Shown here: one piece after another, positions 56,685 through 64,000 of the stretch
How positions within the stretch are numbered: position 1 is the stretch's first letter
How the letters are laid out: the number at the start of each line of letters is the position of its first letter
Assembly: GCF_016306625.1 (NCBI RefSeq)
Contig: NZ_JACOII010000028.1
Span: forward strand, 93,525 to 157,524
Length of the DNA: 64,000 bases
Direction: 5' to 3'
DNA from: Xenorhabdus lircayensis
GTDB taxonomy: Bacteria > Pseudomonadota > Gammaproteobacteria > Enterobacterales > Enterobacteriaceae
Notes under the pieces: model-generated
What the model was told of the DNA's origin: nothing
The model's input: only the letters and a program-made list of their open reading frames with translations
The model's database searches: none
Made by a program: the position numbers and the translations under genes

Positions 56685-57122
56685 AATAATCTCCAGATTT
56701 AATGGGCCATACCCAATTAACTTGAAAACAAATTCCAAAACCGTTCAATCAGATTTTATATCTATTTAAACCACACACTTCAGGTGCCCCATTTAAAACC
56801 ATTTTTATCAATTTAATCATGTGGATAGATATAAGTTAATGACTTTATAGTTAGAATCTTATCGGTACTTTAACCACATAACAAAAAACATGTCAATAAT
56901 ATTGCAAACATATAATAAAAGCAAAAAGCGGATTCGTCTAATAAGGGAAATCATTAACGATTTTAATTGATTAATTAATATATTTTTATTATAAAAAACC
57001 TTTATAAGAATTTAGTTTCAAATTACAGGGGCAGATTAACCCACCGTGTTCTCATTGTTTGCAAAATAACAGCCACTTAGCCCATGATCAAATAAGTGAG
57101 CGAAGTGGCTTTTGACTAAATC
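56685..57122. other. AT-rich intergenic region upstream of the YopJ-like gene
   Basis: About 440 bases with very low GC, holding the presumed promoter of the YopJ-like gene and, at the right end, the yiaY terminator. No gene or mobile element ends were recognised. I searched by eye for repeats bordering the insertion and found none. Confidence 0.5.
57071..57110 (-). terminator. Probable terminator of yiaY
   Basis: AGCCACTT (57071-57078) pairs with AAGTGGCT (57103-57110). On the minus strand the stem is followed by GTTATTTTG. The loop is long (24 bases), so it is a weaker candidate. Confidence 0.6.
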
Positions 57123-58283
57123 TTACCGTTTTTCCATTGCCGACTTGAAGATAGCAACAATTTCTTCATGTGAAGCCTGAATCGGGTTTGTAAAACCACA
57201 GGCATCTTTCAACGCATTAGTCGCCAATGTTGGCAAATCGTCCTCTTTTACATTCAATTCAGACAAACCTGCCGGAATATTGACGTCTTGTGCCAATTTA
57301 CTGATTGCTTGGATACAGGCTTCAGCACCTTGCTCATCATTCAAATCTGCCACCTCAACTCCCATCGCTGTAGCAATCTCTTTCAAGCGCATCGCAGAAA
57401 CTTTTGCATTGAATTTCTGCACATGTGGCAGTAAAACCGCATTACAGACACCATGTGGCAAATCATAAAATCCACCCAGCTGGTGTGCCATAGCATGGAC
57501 ATATCCCAACGACGCATTATTGAACGCCATTCCCGCCAAGAACTGAGCATAAGCCATATTCTCACGCGCTTCCATATCATTGCCATCTTCAACGGCACGG
57601 CGCAAATAATTGCTAATCATTGTCACCGCCTTCAACGCACAGGCATCAGTGATAGGATTCGCCGCCGTAGAGACATAAGCTTCAATGGCATGAGTCAAAG
57701 CATCCATACCCGTTGCGGCAGTCAATCCTTTTGGCATACCTACCATCAAAGCAGAATCATTGACTGACAAAATAGGCGTAACATTTTTATCTACAATTGC
57801 CATTTTGATATGACGTTCAACATCCGTAATAATACAGAAGCGTGTCATTTCAGAAGCCGTACCCGCTGTAGTATTGATGGCAATCAGAGGTAACTGCGGT
57901 TTAGCCGAACGATCAACACCTTCATAATCACGAATATCCCCACCGTTGGCCGCCACCAACGCAATACCTTTTGCACAATCATGCGGTGAACCACCACCTA
58001 AGGAGATAACGCAATCGCAGTTATGCTGACGCAGAATTTCCAATCCTTCCTCAATATTAATGGTGGTCGGGTTTGGATTCGTTCCATCATAAAACACACT
58101 ATTTATCCCTACATCCGCCAGTAAAATCTGAACCTTCTTAACAACACCCATCTCGTTTAACACGCGGTCAGTGACAATCAAAGCTTGCCTGTAGCCATAA
58201 TTTTTCATTAATTCGACGGCCTCAGTCATGCACCCCATACCGATTTTATTCACTGGCGGGATAAAGAAAGTTGATACTGCCAT
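57123..58283 (-). CDS. yiaY: Iron-containing alcohol dehydrogenase YiaY
   Basis: Type III (Fe-dependent) NAD alcohol dehydrogenase. The 386-residue protein is nearly collinear with E. coli YiaY (383). The NAD-binding [14 protein letters not shown], the family motif [16 protein letters not shown] and the metal ligands in [12 protein letters not shown] and [19 protein letters not shown] are intact. The natural substrate is unknown; it is similar to FucO and AdhE dehydrogenase domains, so a fermentative reductase role is likely. It is divergent from yeaK. Confidence 0.92.
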   Translation of the reverse strand: MAVSTFFIPPVNKIGMGCMTEAVELMKNYGYRQALIVTDRVLNEMGVVKKVQILLADVGINSVFYDGTNPNPTTINIEEGLEILRQHNCDCVISLGGGSPHDCAKGIALVAANGGDIRDYEGVDRSAKPQLPLIAINTTAGTASEMTRFCIITDVERHIKMAIVDKNVTPILSVNDSALMVGMPKGLTAATGMDALTHAIEAYVSTAANPITDACALKAVTMISNYLRRAVEDGNDMEARENMAYAQFLAGMAFNNASLGYVHAMAHQLGGFYDLPHGVCNAVLLPHVQKFNAKVSAMRLKEIATAMGVEVADLNDEQGAEACIQAISKLAQDVNIPAGLSELNVKEDDLPTLATNALKDACGFTNPIQASHEEIVAIFKSAMEKR

Positions 58284-58452
58284 GCGGAACTCCTTAGGTT
58301 TTACTGAAATATTTCAAATCTCAATATAAGAGAATTAAATTACAATGTGACACTTATCTACCGCATTAATTTTGACCAAAATCAATAATTGCCTATGTAA
58401 GAGTAAAAAAATAGGTACTAACTTTCATTTTGAGTTTATGTAGGAGAAAATT

Positions 58453-58947
58453 TTGCTAGAAAATGATATTTTCGAACGCCTTACCACTTTATTAGATACA
58501 CAGAATGCCCGCTATCGTGTCATGGAGCACGTGACTGGTGGCCGTTCTGAAGAAGTTGCGAAAATACGGGGCACTCATCTCGGGCAAGGCGCCAAAGGTT
58601 TGGTTTGTCATGTTAAAGGAAATGGTTATCGGCAGTATATCCTCGCCGTCTTACCTGCTGACCAACAGGCCGATCTTGCGGCTCTTGCCAAGCAAGTTGG
58701 AGGAAGCCGAGCATCACTCGCAAGCCCGAAAGAGGTTTCTGAATTGACACGCTGTGTTTTTGGTACCATCCCACCGTTTAGCTTTCATCCAGATCTAAAA
58801 TTGGTTGCCGATCCTCTCTTATTCGACCGCTATGATGAATTGGCATTTAATGCAGGTAGCCTGGAGCGTTCTATTATTTTGAATACAGAAGATTACCGCC
58901 GTATCGCCGTACCAGAATTAGTTGCTTTTCGTAAAATCGCCGCTTAA
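58453..58947 (+). CDS. yeaK: YeaK-type aminoacyl-tRNA deacylase (YbaK/ProX domain)
   Basis: Trans-editing protein that removes amino acids from misacylated tRNAs; E. coli YeaK acts on mischarged Ser-tRNA-Thr-like species. The 164 residues hold the YbaK fold with LGQGAKGLVCHVKGNG and GTIPPFSFHPDLKLVADPLLFDRYDELAFNAGSLERS. The start is a TTG at 58453, supported by AGGAG eight bases upstream; no in-frame ATG lies before residue 24. E. coli YeaK has 167 residues. Confidence 0.9.
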   Translation: MLENDIFERLTTLLDTQNARYRVMEHVTGGRSEEVAKIRGTHLGQGAKGLVCHVKGNGYRQYILAVLPADQQADLAALAKQVGGSRASLASPKEVSELTRCVFGTIPPFSFHPDLKLVADPLLFDRYDELAFNAGSLERSIILNTEDYRRIAVPELVAFRKIAA

Positions 58948-59043
58948 AGCTAACTTTAAGAAAAAACTCAATTAATTAAAGTAAACTTAAATAAAGTTTA
59001 CATTTTGCTATAATTTAACCAGGCGAAAATAGGCGATTATTAT

Positions 59044-59184
59044 ATGAATAATATTTTTGTTCTGGTAATACTCGGTCTTGCTATCCTCAGTATCACTATC
59101 TTTCTTTACTGTTATGATGCAGAGATAGCGCACTGGTTAGAGAGATTTGCGCAAAGATTACTCAAGTGGCAACATCCACCTTAA
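59044..59184 (+). CDS. Small single-pass membrane protein
   Basis: A 46-residue protein. Residues 4-22 are a membrane helix (VLVILGLAILSITIFLYCY) and the C-terminus is a short amphipathic, basic helix (HWLERFAQRLLKWQH). The AGGCG upstream is a weak ribosome site. It is directly followed by a strong terminator and lies where E. coli has the small membrane gene yoaI next to yeaK, but sequence similarity is not evident. It has the form of the small membrane regulators common in enterics. Confidence 0.6.
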   Translation: MNNIFVLVILGLAILSITIFLYCYDAEIAHWLERFAQRLLKWQHPP

Positions 59185-59198
59185 TACTTTTATCTAAC

Positions 59199-59228
59199 AA
59201 AAAGGTGCTGAAGATTCAGCACCTTTTT
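59199..59228. terminator. Bidirectional terminator between the small membrane gene and gnd
   Basis: A 14-bp stem (AAAAAGGTGCTGAA with TTCAGCACCTTTTT), with the T run extending by three further bases. It serves the convergent small gene and gnd. Confidence 0.9.
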
Positions 59229-59264
59229 TTTGATCATTTGATATCTAATTAAAATATCTAACGA

Positions 59265-60671
59265 TTAACTCAACCACTCAGTATGGAAAACACCTTCTTT
59301 ATCAGTGCGCTTGTAAGTGTGGGCACCAAAATAATCGCGCTGTGCCTGAATCAAATTGGCTGGCAATACGGCTGAACGATAGCTGTCGTAGTAAGAAATA
59401 GCAGCAGAGAATGTTGGAGTTGGAATACCATTCTGCACACCATAAGAAATGACATCACGCAGAGCTTGCTGGTATTCATCTGCAATTTGTTTGAAATAAG
59501 GAGCTAAAAGCAGGTTAGCGATAGCTGGATTTTCATTGTACGCATCAGTGATTTTTTGTAGGAATTGTGCGCGAATGATACAACCTGCTCGGAAGATCTT
59601 GGCAATTTCACCGTAGTTCAGATCCCAGCTATATTCATCCGATGCCGCTTTCAGCTGCTGGAAGCCTTGTGCGTAAGAAACGATCTTACCCAAATACAGA
59701 GCACGGCGAACTTTCTCGATAAATTCAGCCTTGTCACCGTTGAATGTCTGAGCTTCTGGGCCTGACAGCACCTTGGATGCCGCCACGCGTTGATCTTTCA
59801 GGGAAGAGATATAACGTGCAAATACGGATTCTGTAATCAGTGTCACAGGAACGCCGAGATCCAGCGAGCTTTGGCTAGTCCATTTCCCCGTACCTTTGTT
59901 AGCTGCCTCATCCAGAATTACGTCAACCAGATATTTCCCTTCTTCATCTTGCTTACGGAAAATATCGGCAGTAATTTCGATCAAGTAGCTGCTCAGTTCG
60001 CCTTGGTTCCAGTCACTGAATACTTCAGCCAATTCCTGATTACTCAGGTTCAATGCATTTTTCAACAGGGAATAGGCCTCTGCAATTAGCTGCATATCAC
60101 CATATTCAATACCATTGTGAACCATCTTCACATAATGACCGGCACCATCTGCACCGATATAAGTGACACAAGGCTCACCATCAACTTGAGCGGCGATCTC
60201 TTTCAGAATTGGAGCCACCAGCTCATAGGCTTCTTTTTGACCGCCAGGCATGATTGAAGGGCCTTTCAATGCACCTTCTTCACCGCCAGAAACCCCGGTA
60301 CCGATAAAGTTAAAACCCTGAGCAGACAACTCTCGATTACGGCGGATCGTATCCTGAAAATAGGTGTTGCCACCATCGATCAGAATGTCACCCTTATCCA
60401 AATGTGGCGTTAGTGATGCAATAGTTTTATCCGTAGCTTCACCTGCCTTAACCATCAACAGAATACGACGTGGCTTTTCCAGCGAATCGACAAACTCTTC
60501 AATGGAATAACTTGGGACTAATTTTTTCCCTGGATTTTCAGCAATAACTTCATCAGTTTTATCGCTGGAGCGGTTGAAAATAGATACAGAGTAACCACGG
60601 CTTTCAATATTCAACGCCAGGTTACGCCCCATTACCGCCATACCGACAACACCGATCTGTTGTTTGGACAT
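59265..60671 (-). CDS. gnd: 6-phosphogluconate dehydrogenase, NADP-dependent
   Basis: Oxidative pentose phosphate enzyme that converts 6-phosphogluconate to ribulose 5-phosphate with NADPH. I use the ATG at 60671, giving 468 residues like E. coli Gnd, with GGGAG upstream; the reading frame before it encodes an improbable leader. Motifs are [15 protein letters not shown] (NADP), [16 protein letters not shown], the substrate Lys/Asn in [16 protein letters not shown] and the C-terminal tail. In E. coli gnd lies near the his operon too, so this proximity is conserved. Confidence 0.97.
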   Translation of the reverse strand: MSKQQIGVVGMAVMGRNLALNIESRGYSVSIFNRSSDKTDEVIAENPGKKLVPSYSIEEFVDSLEKPRRILLMVKAGEATDKTIASLTPHLDKGDILIDGGNTYFQDTIRRNRELSAQGFNFIGTGVSGGEEGALKGPSIMPGGQKEAYELVAPILKEIAAQVDGEPCVTYIGADGAGHYVKMVHNGIEYGDMQLIAEAYSLLKNALNLSNQELAEVFSDWNQGELSSYLIEITADIFRKQDEEGKYLVDVILDEAANKGTGKWTSQSSLDLGVPVTLITESVFARYISSLKDQRVAASKVLSGPEAQTFNGDKAEFIEKVRRALYLGKIVSYAQGFQQLKAASDEYSWDLNYGEIAKIFRAGCIIRAQFLQKITDAYNENPAIANLLLAPYFKQIADEYQQALRDVISYGVQNGIPTPTFSAAISYYDSYRSAVLPANLIQAQRDYFGAHTYKRTDKEGVFHTEWLS

Positions 60672-60953
60672 GAATAACTCCCGTCTAATAATGACTGCTG
60701 CCCACCCAAGATGCAGTACGTAACGCCATATGCCGTATGCAACAAGACAGAGTGGACAATTTGTTAATGAAGTCACATGTTAACTCAGGAATGGTCATAG
60801 GGGGTAGTTATTGATGCAATCGATACCGTCGTGACGTTTTTTTGCTGAAAAAATTTCCAACTGGGATAAATCGCCTATTGATATTTCTAAATTCAATACG
60901 CATTATTCAATAGTCGGCAAAAGCCGTCATATTATAAAGGTAAAATAAATTGT
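60672..60953. other. Divergent gnd/yegH intergenic region
   Basis: About 280 bases with promoter functions for both genes. I could not identify boxes. Confidence 0.45.
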
Positions 60954-62534
60954 ATGGAATGGATCGCTGATCCGACGATATGGGCCGGTTTGGCCACACT
61001 TATCGTTTTAGAAATTGTTCTCGGAATTGACAACTTAATATTTATTGCCATTCTGGCAGACAAACTTCCTGAAAAACAGAGAGATAAAGCTCGCCTGACA
61101 GGACTTACCTGTGCCCTTGTCATGAGGGTATTTCTGCTATTCGGCCTATCCTGGCTCATTTCCCTGACCAAACCACTGATTACCTTGTGGGAGCTTCCTT
61201 TCAGCGCCCGTGATTTAATTATGTTGATAGGGGGGATTTTCTTGCTGTTCAAGGCCACAATGGAGTTGAATGAACGGTTAGAAGGAAAAAACCTGCATAC
61301 CAACCAACAACGCAAAGAAGCTAGCTTCTGGGCAGTTGTTGTGCAAATTATCGTTTTGGATGCGGTATTCTCATTGGATTCCGTCATTACTGCTGTAGGC
61401 ATGGTTGATCACATTGGTATCATGATTGCCGCCGTTATCATCGCTATGATCCTGATGATATGGGCCAGTAAGCCTCTGACAAAGTTCGTCAATGCACATC
61501 CCACGATTGTTATCTTGTGTCTCAGCTTCTTACTGATGATCGGTTTCAGCTTGGTTGCAGAAGGCTTTGGCTATCGCATTCCGAAAGGCTATCTCTATGC
61601 TGCCATTGGCTTCTCCATCATGATTGAAGCGCTGAATCAGTTCGCCCAGTTCAATCGCCGCAAGTTCTTGAGCGCTTCCCGCTCCCTGCGCGAAAGAACC
61701 GCCGAGGCTGTTCTTCACATTTTAAATGGCAAACGTGAAAATGCGGCTCTGGATAATCATACTTCCAATCTGATCGCGGATCATACGGATAACAAAGAAG
61801 TCTTTGAGCCTCAGGAACGCCAGATGATCGCCCGTGTTCTCAGCATGGCACAGCGCACCGTCAGTAGCATTATGACCTCACGCCATGACGTAGTTTATCT
61901 TGATGTCCATGCCCCGACTGCAAAATTGACTACGCTGCTGGAGAAAAAACCACATACGAGGATTGTCGTCACTGACGAACAAACCAGTGATGAGCCTCTC
62001 GGTGTGGTACATGTGATTGATATTCTTAATCAACAACTGACCCATAATACCTTTGATTTACGGAAGTTAGTGCAACAACCGCTAATTTTCCCGGAGTCTC
62101 TCTCCTTGCTGCAAGCATTGGAACAGTTCCGTCAGGCACAAACACACTTTGCCTTTGTAGTCGATGAATTTGGTTCTGTTGAAGGTGTGGTCACGGTAAC
62201 AGACGTAATGGAAACCATTACCGGCAATCTGCCCGTAGGTAGCGGAGAGATCGATGCTCGCCATGATATTCAAGTCACTGAAGATGGATATTGGGTCGCT
62301 AACGGATTTATGCCACTGGAAGATTTGGTACTTTACGTGCCATTGCCATTGGATGAAAAACGTGAATACCAGACATTGGCTGGCCTGTTGATGGAACATC
62401 TGCAACATATTCCGCAACAAGGTGAGCAGGTACATATTGGCGATTATCTGTTTGAGCCGTTGGAAATCACCAGCCACCGCATCAATAAAGTGAAGATTAC
62501 TTCACTGAAAGTCAGAGAAGAAACAGAAATATAA
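60954..62534 (+). CDS. yegH: YegH: TerC-like membrane protein with CBS and CorC/HlyC domains
   Basis: A 526-residue inner-membrane protein. An N-terminal TerC-like region (about 1-230, seven helices, with [28 protein letters not shown] and conserved Asp/Asn), a pair of CBS domains (about 300-430, with [12 protein letters not shown] and [23 protein letters not shown]) and a CorC/HlyC domain (about 440-520). It matches E. coli YegH (527) better than the paralogue YoaE. Related families are implicated in metal export, but the substrate is unknown. It is followed by a strong terminator. Confidence 0.93.
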   Translation: MEWIADPTIWAGLATLIVLEIVLGIDNLIFIAILADKLPEKQRDKARLTGLTCALVMRVFLLFGLSWLISLTKPLITLWELPFSARDLIMLIGGIFLLFKATMELNERLEGKNLHTNQQRKEASFWAVVVQIIVLDAVFSLDSVITAVGMVDHIGIMIAAVIIAMILMIWASKPLTKFVNAHPTIVILCLSFLLMIGFSLVAEGFGYRIPKGYLYAAIGFSIMIEALNQFAQFNRRKFLSASRSLRERTAEAVLHILNGKRENAALDNHTSNLIADHTDNKEVFEPQERQMIARVLSMAQRTVSSIMTSRHDVVYLDVHAPTAKLTTLLEKKPHTRIVVTDEQTSDEPLGVVHVIDILNQQLTHNTFDLRKLVQQPLIFPESLSLLQALEQFRQAQTHFAFVVDEFGSVEGVVTVTDVMETITGNLPVGSGEIDARHDIQVTEDGYWVANGFMPLEDLVLYVPLPLDEKREYQTLAGLLMEHLQHIPQQGEQVHIGDYLFEPLEITSHRINKVKITSLKVREETEI

Positions 62535-62567
62535 CCCTCTATCCTGAAGTTTCATCACCTACTGAGG

Positions 62568-62590
62568 AAAACCGGCATAACGCCGGTTTT
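62568..62590 (+). terminator. Intrinsic terminator after yegH
   Basis: A 9-bp stem (AAAACCGGC with GCCGGTTTT), loop ATAAC, and further T residues. Confidence 0.88.
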
Positions 62591-62947
62591 TTTTATTCCT
62601 ATAAGTTTTATCAGTTTGATTTAATTTTTAGGGTGTTTTCTTGTGATTACCATAAGTACAATCAGGCTAATCCATTGGTATCTACAGAAATCACACCACT
62701 GGATTTACATTAAAAAAATTTACTTATTGTATGACTTAATGTGGGCCAGTGTCATAACTCAATTGAACATCATGGCAGAACATTCACGCACAAGGTGTGT
62801 TCCATAGTGTTAATTAGCAAGTTTAATGACTTACTCATAGGCGGAGATATCACCACCGCCTTCATATAACTCAGGAACTTTGCAAAAAGTCTCCTGTGGC
62901 TGAGTTAGCAATACATCTATTTATTGTTGATAAAATGAGGGTTTTAT
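62591..62947. other. Intergenic region before the tail fibre gene
   Basis: About 357 bases with no gene. An imperfect dyad, AGGCGG (62839-62844) and CCGCCT (62856-62861), lies about 90 bases before the tail fibre start. No upstream tail gene, integrase site or attachment repeat was recognised. Confidence 0.5.
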
Positions 62948-64000
62948 ATGAGTACAAAATACTTTGCATTACTGACACATGCAGGTACCGAAAAACTGAA
63001 AAAATCGGCTGCATCTGGCACTAAATTTGAAATTACCCATATGGCTGTGGGCGATGGAGGCGGCAGCTTACCCACACCTAACGCCAGCCAGTCCCAACTA
63101 ATTAATGAAAAGCATCGTTCTGAAATTGATGCTTTAACCATCTCTCACAAAGAATCCAAGCAAATTATTGCCGAGCAGATAATTCCTGAAGGTAAAGGTA
63201 ATTGGTGGATTCGTGAAATGGGGCTATTTGACAAAGATGGCACATTAATTGCCGTAGGAAACTGTGCCGATCTCTACAAACCAGATTCACAGGAACAAGC
63301 CATTCGCATGGATCTGACAGTTAGCGACAGTAGCCTAACTGACTGGATAAGTGAGCTACTTTCCGGCCTCGCAACGCGCAGATATGTGAGAGAAAAGATT
63401 AAAGAACACGCCGAAAGCCGCGATCATCCTGATGCGAACTTGCAAGAGAAAGGATTTGTTGCATTGAGTAATGCGATAAACAGTGACAGCGATACTCATG
63501 CAGCAACGCCAAAAGCAATAAAAACAACGTATGAATTAGCAAATAGAGCCTATGAATTAGCTAATACAATATCTTCTACAGATAAATATGTGCCATCAAC
63601 GCGTAAAGTTAATGGTAAAGAACTGTCCAAAGACATTGTACTAACAGCAGCGGATGTCGGTTCCTATGACAAAACCCAAACAGATTCCCTTGTCGATGGA
63701 GCTAAGAAATTAGCGAATTCGGCCAATGATAATGCAAATAGCAAAGTGCCATCAACGCGTAAAGTCAATGGTAAGGAACTGGTAAACGATATCGAACTGA
63801 CCGCGCTTGATGTGAATGCCTACAGCAAGCAGGATACCGACGGGCTTATCAACGTAGTTACGAATCTGGCTAACACCGCTAATCAGCAAGCGAATACTGC
63901 CTTTCAACATGCTGACAGCAAAGTCCCTCTCATCCGCAAAGTCAATGGCAAAGAGCTGAACACAGACATTGAACTGAGTGCGGCTGATGTCGGTACTTAC
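62948..64000 (+). CDS. P2-type phage tail fibre protein, 5' part (cut by window end)
   Basis: The frame stays open for 351 codons to the window end. The N-terminus (MSTKYFALLTHAGTEKLKKSA) resembles P2 gpH-like fibres: GTKFEITHMAVGDGGGSLPTP, WWIREMGLFDKDGTLIAVGN and YVREKIKEHAESRDHPDANLQEKGFVALS align with P2 gpH segments that attach to the baseplate. Near-repeats of about 52-59 residues follow, each with KVNGKEL and (L)TAxDVGxY (from 63590). GAGGG seven bases before the ATG is a good ribosome site. In P2 the fibre follows gene I; here it follows yegH directly. It could belong to a remnant prophage or an R-type tailocin such as xenorhabdicin. Confidence 0.9.
   Translation, partial: MSTKYFALLTHAGTEKLKKSAASGTKFEITHMAVGDGGGSLPTPNASQSQLINEKHRSEIDALTISHKESKQIIAEQIIPEGKGNWWIREMGLFDKDGTLIAVGNCADLYKPDSQEQAIRMDLTVSDSSLTDWISELLSGLATRRYVREKIKEHAESRDHPDANLQEKGFVALSNAINSDSDTHAATPKAIKTTYELANRAYELANTISSTDKYVPSTRKVNGKELSKDIVLTAADVGSYDKTQTDSLVDGAKKLANSANDNANSKVPSTRKVNGKELVNDIELTALDVNAYSKQDTDGLINVVTNLANTANQQANTAFQHADSKVPLIRKVNGKELNTDIELSAADVGTY
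63590..64000 (+). repeat. Degenerate tandem repeats within the tail fibre gene
   Basis: Units start at 63590, 63746 and 63923, periods of 156 and 177 bases (52 and 59 residues). Each begins VPSTRKVNGKEL or VPLIRKVNGKEL and contains (D)IxLTAxDVG. Such shaft repeats are common in phage fibres and are prone to recombination. The last unit is cut by the window. Confidence 0.8.

Noticed and set aside
60672..60776. 34-codon extension upstream of gnd
   Set aside because: The extension lacks a good start signal and homologues; the ATG at 60671 gives the exact family length and has GGGAG upstream.
60954..62534. Assignment of the TerC-CBS protein as yoaE
   Set aside because: The [13 protein letters not shown] start, EIDARHDIQ and [21 protein letters not shown] segments match E. 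coli YegH, not YoaE.

Overview
The window is chromosomal DNA from a moderately AT-rich member of the Enterobacterales, most likely Xenorhabdus or a close relative such as Photorhabdus (Morganellaceae). This placement is inferred from protein similarity recalled from memory and from gene content: a core backbone close to Escherichia coli plus accessory genes that suit an insect-associated bacterium. No rRNA, tRNA, CRISPR array or insertion sequence was recognised.

Region 1 (1-10.1 kb) is the anaerobic formate block: serC (cut by the window start), an inserted secreted phosphoesterase, ansB, ycaO, focA, pflB and pflA. An FNR-type site lies in front of focA. PflA activates PflB, PflB makes formate and acetyl-CoA, and FocA moves formate across the membrane.

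Region 2 (10.2-13.9 kb) is accessory: a secreted endonuclease/exonuclease/phosphatase-fold protein and two tandem paralogous membrane proteins followed by what may be the remains of a third copy.

Region 3 (13.9-46.9 kb) follows the E. coli 19-20 minute order closely: serS-rarA-lolA-ftsK-lrp, trxB-cydD-cydC-aat-infA, clpA-clpS, cspD, macB-macA, lysO, artPIQM, rlmC, ybjN, ybjC, grxA, the sRNA gene rybB with a sigma-E promoter, ybjG, sdaC, dacC and gstB. Genes present in E. coli but missing here include serW, aqpZ, artJ, potFGHI, rimK and nfsA.

Region 4 (46.9-55.4 kb) is yeeZ and the complete histidine operon hisLGDCBHAFI with its leader peptide and attenuator.

Region 5 (55.4-64 kb) mixes accessory and core genes: a tiny ORF, a YopJ-family effector-like acetyltransferase, yiaY, yeaK, a small membrane protein, gnd, yegH, and the start of a P2-type tail fibre gene that runs off the window.

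The most notable items are two. First, a secreted protein joins an aegerolysin/Cry34-like N-terminal domain to a calcineurin-like phosphoesterase (1272-2624). Second, a YopJ-like protein keeps a complete His-Glu-Cys triad with no type III secretion genes nearby (55770-56684). Further items are an apparently orphan tail fibre gene, a 15-bp-period array upstream of lrp, and a 21-bp tandem repeat between rybB and ybjG.
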